DNA of 64,000 bases from Leifsonia sp. Leaf264 (GTDB taxonomy: Bacteria > Actinomycetota > Actinomycetes > Actinomycetales > Microbacteriaceae), in the NCBI RefSeq assembly GCF_001422325.1, contig NZ_LMMR01000005.1:248001-312000 (forward strand), given 5' to 3'. Numbering within the stretch: position 1 is the first letter of the stretch; every line of letters begins with the position of its first letter. The notes below the pieces were generated by a model. That model was not told the origin of the DNA. It saw only the letters and a program-made list of their open reading frames with translations, and made no database searches. Position numbers and translations under genes: made by a program. Positions 24,301-31,597 of this stretch are shown piece by piece.

Positions 24301-24342
24301 AAATATGTGCATACAGATAAGTCGATCTGTATGCACATATTT
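24301..24342. repeat. Perfect 18-base AT-rich inverted repeat
   Basis: AAATATGTGCATACAGAT at 24301-24318 and its exact reverse complement at 24325-24342 surround a six-base loop (AAGTCG). It begins seven bases past the stop of the membrane-protein gene ending at 24350 on the minus strand. It is far more AT-rich than its surroundings and has no T-run after it. An operator, a processing hairpin or a foreign palindromic site are all possible. Confidence 0.9.
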
Positions 24343-24349
24343 CGAACCT

Positions 24350-24808
24350 CTAGTAGGGCCAGCGCAGCAGTTCGCTGATCCAGAGGAAGACGCCATACTG
24401 GCCACGAATCCCAGCGATGCCGAAGATCAGCATCAGCAGGCCGAACGCGGCGATGCCTGCTGGGATCTGCCAGGCGACGGTGAAGAGGACCCCGGTGGCG
24501 AGCCACACAGCGAGGGCCATAGCCAGCCCGCCGATGGTCCCAGAGAGGACGTCCAGGCCGAACTTCGACTGGCTGGACCAGTCCTCGTCACCGTTCCGGA
24601 ACCCTTCCGGCTGGATGGAGGACAGAGCAGCGACCAGCAGGCCGCCGGCGGCCGCGGTGCTGACGAGGAACGCAGCCACCCAAGCAGGTTCACCGCGGGT
24701 CGAGGTGAGGGGTGCCAGGACGGCAACCGCGGCGCTCACCGCACCGATGAAAGGCAGGGTCAGCGGGACGCTCAAGCGTCGCTTCGAACGGGCGATGGTG
24801 TCGGTCAC
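24350..24808 (-). CDS. Four-helix membrane protein
   Basis: 152 residues with four hydrophobic segments (about 16-35, 42-62, 85-105 and 112-135). It is paralogous to the 148-residue protein at 26027: both share PW(V)AAFLVSTAAAGGLLV / PWVSALILATATAGGLIVD, a QPE motif, GLDVLSGTIGGL / GLDIISGVVGGL and FGIAGIRG / LGIAGIRW. Function unknown. The upstream gene ends 21 bases before its ATG, and the dispersed motif overlaps that gene's last codons. Confidence 0.8.
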   Translation of the reverse strand: MTDTIARSKRRLSVPLTLPFIGAVSAAVAVLAPLTSTRGEPAWVAAFLVSTAAAGGLLVAALSSIQPEGFRNGDEDWSSQSKFGLDVLSGTIGGLAMALAVWLATGVLFTVAWQIPAGIAAFGLLMLIFGIAGIRGQYGVFLWISELLRWPY

Positions 24809-24829
24809 GGGGGCGTCCTTCCGGAAGGG

Positions 24830-25099
24830 TCAACCGGGAGGCATGTGGCGGGCGGCGTCGGTCGTGTCATCGTCGACGGGCTCGGCTGCTTCCAAGCCTT
24901 TCGCGGTGATGTAGATGTGGCTGTCGTCGGTGCCGCCTGTGTACCGGCGTTCCGCGTATCCGAGACGTTCGAGGGCTCCGGCGGTGCGTCCGTCAATGAC
25001 GCCCCAGACGAAGCTGTTGCCGCGTCCGCGGCGCATCTCACCGGCGGAGGCCAGCCAGTTCAGCGCTTCACGCTGCAGGAGGGTCAGTTTCCGGGTCAT
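24830..25099 (-). CDS. Small winged-helix-like protein
   Basis: 89 residues. KLTLLQREALNWLASAGEMR ... GRTAGALERLGYAERRY ... ITAKGLEA is the pattern of a short winged helix (recognition helix then wing then KGLE), as in PadR/MarR-like or phage regulators. ATG 25099 overlaps the previous stop (ATGA). Targets unknown. Confidence 0.72.
   Translation of the reverse strand: MTRKLTLLQREALNWLASAGEMRRGRGNSFVWGVIDGRTAGALERLGYAERRYTGGTDDSHIYITAKGLEAAEPVDDDTTDAARHMPPG
24839..24850 (-). promoter_or_regulatory. Dispersed motif, second form
   Basis: CGCCACATGCCT on the minus strand, 30 bases before the membrane-protein ATG at 24808. It sits inside the 3' end of the preceding gene. Confidence 0.45.
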
Positions 25100-25386
25100 G
25101 CGGGGTCCGACACCATCTCCTGGGTGACGTGGAGGGTGTGTCCGGTGTCGGGGTTGTAGATCAGTCCGGTGTCCGGGTCGATGATGGCGCACAGGTGCGG
25201 GATGCCGAGCGGGGACACCCACATCACCTGTTCGATCGGTCGGTCCGAGTCCTTGTCGGGCTGGCCGTGGATCGGGAGGGTGCCGTCGGCGATGAAGTCG
25301 ATTCCGCACAGCGAACAGAACCACAGCAGCTGGTCGGTGACAGAGTCGGTGTACCTGAAGACGTTGTGGTGGCAGGGTGCGGTCAC
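25096..25386 (-). CDS. Small zinc-ribbon protein
   Basis: 96 residues from GTG 25386, which overlaps the stop of the 45-residue gene upstream by four bases. APCHHNVFRYTD ... WFCSLCGIDF gives Cys-His plus CxxC ligands; the C-terminus is beta-rich (HLCAIIDPDTGLIYNPDTGH). An alternative GTG at 25416 would overlap the upstream gene by 34 bases. Confidence 0.7.
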   Translation of the reverse strand: MTAPCHHNVFRYTDSVTDQLLWFCSLCGIDFIADGTLPIHGQPDKDSDRPIEQVMWVSPLGIPHLCAIIDPDTGLIYNPDTGHTLHVTQEMVSDPA

Positions 25387-25520
25387 GGGGTAACCGTCCG
25401 GGCGGCGCGCTTCCACGCCTTCATGACCATCCCGTTGATGCCGCGGGCGACGTGACGTCCCTTGTGGGTGCGGGTGTTCGTGCAGACGAAACCGTCCTTC
25501 GTGGATCGGCAGGTGCTCAT
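25383..25520 (-). CDS. Very small basic protein
   Basis: 45 residues, MSTCRSTKDGFVCTNTRTHK then a Lys/Arg-rich tail. ATG 25520 overlaps the previous stop as ATGA and its own stop overlaps the next GTG as GTGA, so it fits exactly into a chain of four-base overlaps; that, not length, is the support. Two Cys and one His may bind metal. Confidence 0.65.
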   Translation of the reverse strand: MSTCRSTKDGFVCTNTRTHKGRHVARGINGMVMKAWKRAARTVTP

Positions 25521-25798
25521 GATGTTCCCTCTCGGCCGGGGACCTTCGGGAGGTCGCGCGGGTTGGGTCGGTAGCGGGCGAACGAAATCGACTCGTAGGT
25601 GTCGGCGACTCGGGTGAGGCCTTCCTCGTGGAGGAACTCGTCCCGGATCATCACGACACCGTTCTCGTTCAGGTAAGTGAGGACGGTGGCGGCGCGGTCG
25701 TGGCGGATGGACGGGCCCGGGTATCCGAGCGCCGTGAGGAAGATGACGGCCAGGTACTCCGCCTGGTCCTGCTGGAGGGTGTCGTATCCGGTGGCCAT
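25517..25798 (-). CDS. Small hypothetical protein
   Basis: 93 residues, MATGYDTLQQDQAEYLAVIF onward, helical N-terminus then ATVLTYLNENGVVMIRDEFL, soluble. No family recognised. ATG lies two bases after the stop of the 54-residue gene upstream. Confidence 0.7.
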   Translation of the reverse strand: MATGYDTLQQDQAEYLAVIFLTALGYPGPSIRHDRAATVLTYLNENGVVMIRDEFLHEEGLTRVADTYESISFARYRPNPRDLPKVPGREGTS

Positions 25799-25799
25799 G

Positions 25800-25964
25800 T
25801 CAGCGCACGTCCCAATCGATGAGGGACGCCACTTCGGAGGTGATCTGCTCCTGCGCATCCTCGGGGAGGCTGGTGAGGGTTCCGTCGTACTCGAAGTCGT
25901 CTGGCACCTCGATGTCGTGGTGCACCGACTCCCACGTTGCGGTGATCGTGATCGTCCTGGTCAT
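25800..25964 (-). CDS. Very small acidic protein
   Basis: 54 residues, MTRTITITATWESVHHDIEV then an acidic helix ending SLIDWDVR. ATG 25964 has AAGGAGC upstream and stands 19 bases after a dispersed-motif copy. It starts the overlapping chain of small genes that runs down to 24830. Confidence 0.65.
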   Translation of the reverse strand: MTRTITITATWESVHHDIEVPDDFEYDGTLTSLPEDAQEQITSEVASLIDWDVR

Positions 25965-25983
25965 GAGCGGCTCCTTCTGTCGC

Positions 25984-25998
25984 CACCTACATGCGCGG
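25984..25998 (-). promoter_or_regulatory. Dispersed motif, first form
   Basis: CCGCGCATGTAGGTG on the minus strand, 19 bases before the ATG at 25964. Confidence 0.6.
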
Positions 25999-26026
25999 GC
26001 GCCGCCAGAACTGCCGAGTCAGCCGG

Positions 26027-26473
26027 TCACGGCCAGGCACTGAGCGCCAAGTTGATGACCAGCCAATGCCAGCGGATGCCGGCAATCCCGAGCGCTATCA
26101 ACCCCAGCCCGACCAAGATGATGACCGAGATCCCCACCCAGGTGAGCGAGAACGCCGCGACAACCCAGAACCAGAATCCGACAGCGACCAGCAACCCGCC
26201 GACAACACCGGAGATGATGTCCAAACCGGTCTTCTTCCGGCGGGTCGCTCCGGGCTCATCCTCACGCATCGCCTCCGGCTGAGCGGTGGACACCGTATCG
26301 ACGATGAGACCACCGGCAGTAGCGGTAGCCAGGATCAACGCCGACACCCACGGGGAGCCACCATCAGTCACGAACGTGAGAAACGCAGCGCAGGCCGCCG
26401 CGAGGAGCGCACCCAGCGTCGTCGCAGCCAAGGGGTAGCTCAACCGGCGTGCCTGAGACTCCGCAGCGGTCAC
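26027..26473 (-). CDS. Four-helix membrane protein
   Basis: 148 residues from GTG 26473 (GTGA overlap with the preceding stop). Four hydrophobic segments. Paralogue of the protein at 24350, about 1.2 kb away, with matching PWV...TAGG, QPEAMR, GLDIISG and LGIAGIR blocks. Probably a small membrane factor present in two versions. Confidence 0.8.
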   Translation of the reverse strand: MTAAESQARRLSYPLAATTLGALLAAACAAFLTFVTDGGSPWVSALILATATAGGLIVDTVSTAQPEAMREDEPGATRRKKTGLDIISGVVGGLLVAVGFWFWVVAAFSLTWVGISVIILVGLGLIALGIAGIRWHWLVINLALSAWP

Positions 26474-26913
26474 ACATCCTCCTCATGGTCGACGACATCA
26501 TCATCTGACAGATCGGTCGTCGCACCGCGGATGTCGTCGGCGAGCTCGAACAGGTAGTTCTGCACGACAGTCGTGGCGACCAACGCGAAGTTCGCTTCCT
26601 CCATCCACAGGTAACGGGAGTTGCCGTTCTCCACCACGAACCACGGGTCCAGCTCGTCGGAGAGCTCCTTCATGAACTGGAACCCGAACGCTTCCGCGGC
26701 GACCGAGTCGATCACGTCAGCGGAACGGGTGTCCGGGGTGTCATCCTCGTCGAGGATCGCAGCGACCACCTCGAGGTCAGCGCCGCCCGCCAGCTCCTGG
26801 CGGATGGCATGCAGCTTCGCTTCCGCAGAAGCGAGCAGTTCCGCGGCGAGTTGCAGCTGGTGGCGGTCGAACGCGGTGTCGTCGAGCTCCGCGATCTCAG
26901 CGGCCGGCGTCAC
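26470..26913 (-). CDS. Hypothetical acidic helical protein
   Basis: 147 residues from GTG 26913, overlapping the previous stop. N-terminal helices (RHQLQLAAELLASAEAKLHA), C-terminal acidic tail ending DDDVVDHEEDV. Soluble; no family recognised. Confidence 0.75.
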   Translation of the reverse strand: MTPAAEIAELDDTAFDRHQLQLAAELLASAEAKLHAIRQELAGGADLEVVAAILDEDDTPDTRSADVIDSVAAEAFGFQFMKELSDELDPWFVVENGNSRYLWMEEANFALVATTVVQNYLFELADDIRGATTDLSDDDVVDHEEDV

Positions 26914-27077
26914 GAGAAGTACCGAGCTGCGGCGGCGAGCTCCTCAGCGCCGCACGGGCTGCAGAACGCGATGAAGTTGTACGGGTTCGCGGCAACCTGC
27001 TGCGCTTCCGCAGCGGTCAGCTTCCGCAGCACACCGCCGCAGTTCTGGCAGTCGAGGGTCGGCTCTGTGAACGGCAT
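26910..27077 (-). CDS. Small zinc-ribbon protein
   Basis: 55 residues. LDCQNCGGVLRKL ... FIAFCSPCGAEEL shows two CxxC knuckles about 25 residues apart, a classical zinc ribbon. ATG 27077 has AAGGAG upstream. First gene after the dispersed motif at 27104. Confidence 0.75.
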   Translation of the reverse strand: MPFTEPTLDCQNCGGVLRKLTAAEAQQVAANPYNFIAFCSPCGAEELAAAARYFS

Positions 27078-27103
27078 GAGGCTCCTTGCAGGTGGGTGTT
27101 CAC

Positions 27104-27118
27104 CACCCTCATGCGCGG
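27104..27118 (-). promoter_or_regulatory. Dispersed motif, first form
   Basis: CCGCGCATGAGGGTG on the minus strand, 26 bases before the ATG at 27077. Confidence 0.6.
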
Positions 27119-27138
27119 ACCGGCGCCGGACTGCAGGG

Positions 27139-27651
27139 TCAGGCGTTGATGCCGGCCCAGATGATGAACGCGAACACCCCGACGACCAGCGCGGAACCGG
27201 ACAGGGCCACACCCCAGATCGCCAACGTCTTCCCGGTGCGGGCTGGGTCGACTCCGAGCGGCGCGGCGTTCGCTTTCGACAGGGCCACCAGCCCGAGTAC
27301 CAGGCCGACCGCGCCCAGGACCAGACCGAAGAACGGGATTCCCCAGCCGAGCGCTATCCCGATCGCGCCGAGCAGCGTCGCTGACAACGCCAAACCCTGC
27401 GGCGGCTTCCAGGCGGACGCGGCCGGGTACGGCTGGAACTGCTGGGTCGCGGCGAACTGGGCGGGGTACGCGGAAGGCTGCACCGTGTACTGCTGCGGCG
27501 GTGTGTACACAGGCGCGTGCTGCACCGGGGCGACATACGCCGGCGGGGCTACCTGTGCGGCTGGTTGAACCGACTGGGTCCACTGGATGCCGTCCCACCA
27601 CCGGAGGTTCGTGCTGTTCTCCGGGTCCTGGTACCAACCTGCAATGGGCAT
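27139..27651 (-). CDS. DUF2510 / DUF4190-like membrane protein
   Basis: 170 residues. The N-terminus AGWYQDPENSTNLRWWDGIQ is a DUF2510 domain (GWYxDPxxxxxxRWWDGxxWT). A Pro/Gln/Tyr-rich linker leads to about three membrane helices with GLVLGLVALSKANAAPLG, as in DUF4190 proteins. Such proteins are common in Actinobacteria and of unknown role, probably at the membrane surface. ATG 27651 follows AAAGGCGG. Similar architecture occurs at 51041. Confidence 0.85.
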   Translation of the reverse strand: MPIAGWYQDPENSTNLRWWDGIQWTQSVQPAAQVAPPAYVAPVQHAPVYTPPQQYTVQPSAYPAQFAATQQFQPYPAASAWKPPQGLALSATLLGAIGIALGWGIPFFGLVLGAVGLVLGLVALSKANAAPLGVDPARTGKTLAIWGVALSGSALVVGVFAFIIWAGINA

Positions 27652-27689
27652 GAATGCCGCCTTTCACGTTCGCGGAAAACAGTACCGGC

Positions 27690-27706
27690 GCGCACCCACG
27701 GTGCGC
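27690..27706 (-). terminator. Possible terminator hairpin
   Basis: GCGCACC (27690-27696) pairs with GGTGCGC (27700-27706) over a three-base loop; on the minus strand GTTTT follows about 10 bases later. It lies between the stop at 27725 and the next start at 27651. Confidence 0.4.
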
Positions 27707-27724
27707 ACCGCCCAGTCGTGGGGG

Positions 27725-28021
27725 TCAGGCGGAGGTGACGGTGCCGCCGCCCGCTTCGATGATCTCGGCGAGGACCGACACGAAGTCGAAGTCCTGCAGG
27801 TCGATGCGGTACCGTTTGCGTCCGCCGCCGTCGACGAGGACCTCAGCGACCGGGTCTGTCGCGTTCGAGCAGTAGCAGCCGGGATCCCGGCCACCGCAGC
27901 AGGCGTAACCTGTCTCGAAGTTCATGGTGACGGTCACGTCAGCAGGATCGACAGTGTCGCCGTAACGGTTCAGCTTGTCAGCGCCCCACTGCTTCAGCGC
28001 GGCTTCATAGGACATGGCCAT
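27725..28021 (-). CDS. Cys-rich small protein
   Basis: 98 residues. FETGYACCGGRDPGCYCSNATD has four clustered cysteines that could bind zinc or form a redox site; the rest is mixed (KRYRIDLQDFDFVSVLAEII). ATG 28021 has GGAGAC six bases upstream. Single gene behind a dispersed-motif copy. Confidence 0.75.
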   Translation of the reverse strand: MAMSYEAALKQWGADKLNRYGDTVDPADVTVTMNFETGYACCGGRDPGCYCSNATDPVAEVLVDGGGRKRYRIDLQDFDFVSVLAEIIEAGGGTVTSA

Positions 28022-28055
28022 GGTCGTCTCCAACGGTCGGTTGGTCTGTTGTCGC

Positions 28056-28070
28056 CACCTTCATGCGCGG
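28056..28070 (-). promoter_or_regulatory. Dispersed motif, first form
   Basis: CCGCGCATGAAGGTG on the minus strand, 34 bases before the ATG at 28021 and about 24 bases after the preceding stop. Confidence 0.6.
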
Positions 28071-28094
28071 ACCGGCCGGGAAACGAGGTTCAGG

Positions 28095-28643
28095 TCAGTT
28101 GCGGAGTGCAGCATCGAGCACAGCCTGCAGTGCGTGCGGAACGGCGCCGCCGACGACTGCGTCGTCCCCGGCTTCCATCCAGATCGGGATGTCGTTGCCG
28201 CGGGTCTGGCAGATGGCGTACCGGCCGCCATCGACGGCGATCGCCACCAACGTCTTCGACTCCGCACCGAGTGGATGGTCGGCTACGGAATGGTTCGCGC
28301 AGAACGCTTCTGCTTCCTCGCGCTCTTCCTCAGTTGCGCCGTCGAGGACCAACGCCCACGACTCCGTGAACAGTGCGATCCCGACCACCTCCTGCCCTTC
28401 CGGGATCTCCGCGGGCAACGAAGGGGCATCCCGAGTCGTCAGGATGTGGGCGACAAACCCGAGGACATCCGGGACGCGCCCCATCTCCCACATCGCCGGG
28501 ATGAACTCCACCGGGACAGCCGACACCGGGCCGGACTTCCCCTCGGTCAGCAACGCCATCGACGGGGGCATGTCCCATTCGCCGACAGCGACCTCAGCGG
28601 CCAGGAGGACGGTGAGGTCATCGATCAGGTTCGTGTTGCGCAC
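28095..28643 (-). CDS. Hypothetical protein, paralogue of 31055
   Basis: 182 residues from GTG 28643 (AAGGAG upstream). Begins with a helix then GEWDMPPSMALLTEGKSGPV. It shares order and spacing with the protein at 31055 (WDMPQSLALLTRSPSGELG, LYTEGW/LFTESW, then an acid-rich helix, DHPRAKEVKTF/DHPLGAESKTL and TRG/QTRGND). A small alpha/beta protein of unknown function kept in two diverged copies. Confidence 0.8.
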   Translation of the reverse strand: MRNTNLIDDLTVLLAAEVAVGEWDMPPSMALLTEGKSGPVSAVPVEFIPAMWEMGRVPDVLGFVAHILTTRDAPSLPAEIPEGQEVVGIALFTESWALVLDGATEEEREEAEAFCANHSVADHPLGAESKTLVAIAVDGGRYAICQTRGNDIPIWMEAGDDAVVGGAVPHALQAVLDAALRN

Positions 28644-28665
28644 AGGCGGGGCTCCTTCTTCTCAC

Positions 28666-28680
28666 CACCCTCATGTGCGG
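28666..28680 (-). promoter_or_regulatory. Dispersed motif, first form
   Basis: CCGCACATGAGGGTG on the minus strand, 22 bases before the GTG at 28643. Confidence 0.6.
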
Positions 28681-28747
28681 ACGGTGGGAGTGCTGCACCC
28701 CAGTCTGCTACTCGAACCGACTGAAGGTCATGCGATCGGTCCCGGTT

Positions 28748-28762
28748 CCGCGCATGTAGGTG
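28748..28762 (+). promoter_or_regulatory. Dispersed motif, first form, plus orientation
   Basis: CCGCGCATGTAGGTG, the only copy of the first form on the plus strand; it points to the only plus-strand gene nearby (28915). Here the distance to the start is long, 152 bases, and the leader contains a hairpin (about 28857-28878, GCGGG/CCCGC). Confidence 0.6.
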
Positions 28763-28914
28763 CTGCACGAGATGACGCACCGCCGGCCACACCCGACAGT
28801 GTGCTTGAATCGTCGTGCTCCTTTGGCGGCCGGCTCTGAGTCCCGGCCCTTGTTTCGCCCCGCATCTCTGCGGGCGGACCGGCGTGCGCGCCGAACAACC
28901 TGAAGGAGTCACCT

Positions 28915-29235
28915 GTGAGCAGCACCCCTGAGTTCGAACTCGGCGAGACCGTCGGCACCATGTTCGGTTCCGGGAAGGTCGTCGCGATCGACCTGTCCTC
29001 GGACGGGAACCTGAAGTACATGGTGGATGTGGAGGACGGCCGGCGGATCCTGGCGTCCGCTGAAGCGTTCGGTGAGCCACCCGCAGTGGAGCCTGGGCGG
29101 CTCGCCGCGGAGGAAGCGGTCGAGGCGTTCCTCACCGGCAACTACCCGTGCACATGCGGTGACCCGGAATGCCCGGGGCACCGGTTCGAGGCTTCGATGA
29201 TCGTCCAGATCGTCGTCGACCACATGCAGGCGTAG
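28915..29235 (+). CDS. SH3-like plus Cys/His cluster protein
   Basis: 106 residues from GTG 28915 (AAGGAG eight bases upstream). FELGETVGTMFGSGKVVAID ... KYMVDVEDGRRI resembles the SH3-like barrel of CarD/KOW or DUF-type adaptor domains. The C-terminal YPCTCGDPECPGHRF carries CxC...CxxH zinc ligands. Only plus-strand gene between 17 and 49 kb, with its own motif copy in matching orientation. Confidence 0.8.
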   Translation: MSSTPEFELGETVGTMFGSGKVVAIDLSSDGNLKYMVDVEDGRRILASAEAFGEPPAVEPGRLAAEEAVEAFLTGNYPCTCGDPECPGHRFEASMIVQIVVDHMQA

Positions 29236-29288
29236 TGGCGGCGGGCCCGGTCGGCGCGAGCTGGCCGGACGCCCGGCTCGAAGCAGGG

Positions 29289-30383
29289 TCATGGGGCGAT
29301 CGGGTCGTCCGGGTCCTTATGCGTAGTCGGTCCGGGCAAGACGGGCCCATCGGAGGGTTCATCAGAGGGCTCCTCCGAAGGCCCCTCCGAAGGCGCTTCT
29401 GAAGGTTCCTCGGAAGGACTGGTTGAAGGTTCATCATCGGGCGGCGCCAACTTACGGTTCTGACCAGGCATGGCGGGCACATCGAACGGGAGGGACAGTC
29501 CCCTGTCTGAGGCAACGACACCCAAGATCGACGATTCGCCGCTGTCGACTGCCTGCGTCAGTTGATCCGTGGATAGCTCTCGTTGGACCGTCGCCAGCGA
29601 ATCCAGCGACGCACGTAAGGCAGTGACGTCGCTGGTGTCAGTCAGCCGTGCGAAGATCGCGATCGTCCCGCGGTACTGCAGGTCCTGCACGACAATGTCG
29701 AGGTTGATACCGTTCTGGCTGCCCTCAGGTCCGCACTCGCTCCAGATTCGGAACTCTCCCTCATACCCCTCGGCGAAGAAGTCTTTCGGCTCGCCGCCTT
29801 CGCAGGTTGTCCGCGTGACAGCTTTCCCATCCAAGAGGTCGTTGTCCCCATCGAATGCCCCCGACGTGACCAGCTGTAGCCCCGGCACCGCTTCCCCGTT
29901 ACCCATCGCCAACAGGTTCTCGCTTGCTGCGACAGTCTCTCCCAGCAGATCGCCGTTGCGGGCGGCCCACACCGCTTCGTCCCTGTCGGACCATGCGGCA
30001 GGGACGGAGATGCTGGATGATGTCGTACCGATCGTGTCGAAGTCCTGGTACACCGTCTCCCCCGCCGGAAGCTCCGTTGCTGCTGCGGCGGCCACGAGGT
30101 CCGTGAGTTCGTCAAAGGAGGCCACCGTGACAACGGCTGACGATGCCGTCGGAGCCGCGGTTGAAGTCACAGCGGGCGGCGGCGCTTCAGCCGCTGAAGG
30201 CCCATCCTTCGACAGAAGGAAGATGATCAGCGGGACGACTGCGCTGATGACGGCCGCGCCAGCAGTGGCAAGTACAGCCCAGTCTTTCCAGGTGAGGGGC
30301 CGCTTGGTTGTGTGCCGCACCGGTATGGCCGCCGGCGTCGCCGGCGGGAGTTCAACAGGTGGAGGCGTTCCTTTGTCTGGCAT
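29289..30383 (-). CDS. Membrane-anchored extracellular protein
   Basis: 364 residues. A cytoplasmic Pro-rich N-terminus, one transmembrane helix (about 36-58, AVLATAGAAVISAVVPLIIF) and a large outside domain with three Cys (TTCEGGEP, SECGPEG). The C-terminal 70 residues are Pro/Ser/Glu repeats (EEPSEAPSEGPSEEPSDEPS). It resembles actinobacterial DUF-type signal-anchored sensors; no specific family is recognised. The start ATG lacks a clear ribosome site. A hairpin terminator at 30474 separates it from the upstream gene. Confidence 0.8.
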   Translation of the reverse strand: MPDKGTPPPVELPPATPAAIPVRHTTKRPLTWKDWAVLATAGAAVISAVVPLIIFLLSKDGPSAAEAPPPAVTSTAAPTASSAVVTVASFDELTDLVAAAAATELPAGETVYQDFDTIGTTSSSISVPAAWSDRDEAVWAARNGDLLGETVAASENLLAMGNGEAVPGLQLVTSGAFDGDNDLLDGKAVTRTTCEGGEPKDFFAEGYEGEFRIWSECGPEGSQNGINLDIVVQDLQYRGTIAIFARLTDTSDVTALRASLDSLATVQRELSTDQLTQAVDSGESSILGVVASDRGLSLPFDVPAMPGQNRKLAPPDDEPSTSPSEEPSEAPSEGPSEEPSDEPSDGPVLPGPTTHKDPDDPIAP

Positions 30384-30473
30384 GGTGCACCGCGCTCACC
30401 ACCAGTATGCTCCGGCACACCGACCTGTGTTTGGTGGACTACCCTGATCAGCTGCGTCTGGTCTGACACACAG

Positions 30474-30510
30474 AAGAGGTGCCGTACCCGGGGTGGGCGC
30501 GGCACCTCTT
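30474..30510 (-). terminator. Rho-independent terminator
   Basis: AAGAGGTGCCG (30474-30484) pairs perfectly with CGGCACCTCTT (30500-30510). It lies 14 bases after the stop of the gene ending at 30525 on the minus strand. Confidence 0.75.
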
Positions 30511-30524
30511 TCGGTGTCTGGTGG

Positions 30525-30899
30525 TTAGGCGGCGACGAGCTCGCGGACGGCGTACACATCCAGGCGGCGCTGGATGACGTGACCGGCGTCGAACTTGGCG
30601 GCGACAGCCAGCATGTCCTTCGCCATCCCGGAGGAGATCGACTTCGGCCAGCTGCTGTTCGCGACGACGTGGGCGATGACCTCGGCGCGGGTCATGTCGG
30701 TGTCGACGACGAGGGCGGTGGTGGTTGCCTTGTGGCAGACGGCTCCTGAGAACGAACGGCCGCATCCGCAGCCGCCGTCGGGGTTGCTCTGGTCGCGGCC
30801 GCAGACGAAACCGAGGGTGAGGATCTCACCCTCGTCCACCCAGGTGAAGTCGTTGTCGGCGGTGCCCTGCGTGCGGTCGGTGGCGGTGAGGATCTTCAT
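30525..30899 (-). CDS. Cys-rich hypothetical protein
   Basis: 124 residues. FVCGRDQSNPDGGCGCGRSF then AVCHKATTTAL gives five Cys and one His within 30 residues, likely a zinc or iron-sulfur site; the C-terminal half is helical. Soluble. ATG 30899 follows GAGAACG. Bounded by the dispersed motif and a terminator, so it is a single-gene unit. Confidence 0.78.
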   Translation of the reverse strand: MKILTATDRTQGTADNDFTWVDEGEILTLGFVCGRDQSNPDGGCGCGRSFSGAVCHKATTTALVVDTDMTRAEVIAHVVANSSWPKSISSGMAKDMLAVAAKFDAGHVIQRRLDVYAVRELVAA

Positions 30900-30924
30900 G
30901 TCAGTTCGTTCTCCCTTTTCTCGC

Positions 30925-30939
30925 TACCTACATGTGCGG
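30925..30939 (-). promoter_or_regulatory. Dispersed motif, first form
   Basis: CCGCACATGTAGGTA on the minus strand, 25 bases before the ATG at 30899. Confidence 0.6.
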
Positions 30940-30954
30940 GATTGCCGAACTTTG

Positions 30955-31046
30955 GCTGCGCGCGCGAGCGGATGCGCGCCGAGATGCGCGCCGAGCGGAT
31001 GGGCGCGTCAGGCGTCGCGCTTCGGCGTTGCGCGTCGCACGCTGCG
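30955..31046. repeat. GC-rich short repeats
   Basis: Contains a tandem duplication of GATGCGCGCCGA (30971-30994) and two copies of a CTGCGCGCG..AGCG block at its ends (about 30957 and 31040). Falls between the stop at 31055 and the motif at 30925. It can form several GC hairpins; function unknown, transcription end or structural element. Confidence 0.5.
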
Positions 31047-31054
31047 CGCGAGCG

Positions 31055-31591
31055 TCAGTTCGCGGTGATCGCGACAGCTGCGAGGATCGCCGTGAGACCA
31101 TCGGCTGCTTTCCCGGTGACGTCGACCCCTTCGAAGGTGGTGGCTGTGCCGTGGCCGCGGGTGAGTGTGGCGGCGTGTCTCCCGCCGCGGATGTCGACTG
31201 CGGTGAACGTCTTGACCTCCTTGGCGCGGGGGTGGTCGGGGAACCGGCCGGCCGCCCACTCGTCGAGGCTGTCGAGCTCATCCGAGGTGAGTCCGGCCAG
31301 GGACAGCTGCCACCCTTCGGTGTACAGCACGAGCCCGTCGACGGTGTGGTCCTCGGGTGCGTCGTCGGGGATCGGCAACGGGCTTCCCTGCACGACCGCC
31401 GCGGCGATCACGTCGAGCACCAGTGCGGTGTCCTGACCGGCCCACAGGTCAGGCGGGAACGGGACGGTGAGGGTGCCGAGCTCCCCCGATGGTGACCGGG
31501 TGAGCAGCGCCAACGACTGGGGCATGTCCCACAGGTCGAAGGCTGCGTCGACGGCGAGGAGAGCGGCGAGTGTGTCTGTGACGTCGGACAT
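31055..31591 (-). CDS. Hypothetical protein, paralogue of 28095
   Basis: 178 residues from the ATG at 31591, chosen because its distance to the WDMPxSLALLT block matches that of the paralogue; an ATG at 31603, which is part of the dispersed motif, is also in frame. Mixed alpha/beta, soluble. The C-terminus (RHAATLTRGHGTATTFEGVD) parallels YAICQTRGNDIPIWMEAGDD of the paralogue. Confidence 0.78.
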   Translation of the reverse strand: MSDVTDTLAALLAVDAAFDLWDMPQSLALLTRSPSGELGTLTVPFPPDLWAGQDTALVLDVIAAAVVQGSPLPIPDDAPEDHTVDGLVLYTEGWQLSLAGLTSDELDSLDEWAAGRFPDHPRAKEVKTFTAVDIRGGRHAATLTRGHGTATTFEGVDVTGKAADGLTAILAAVAITAN

Positions 31592-31597
31592 ACCTGT

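Noticed and set aside
28767-28901. 44-codon leader frame before the 28915 gene
   Set aside because: Arg-rich, no ribosome site; the stretch is better read as a structured leader.
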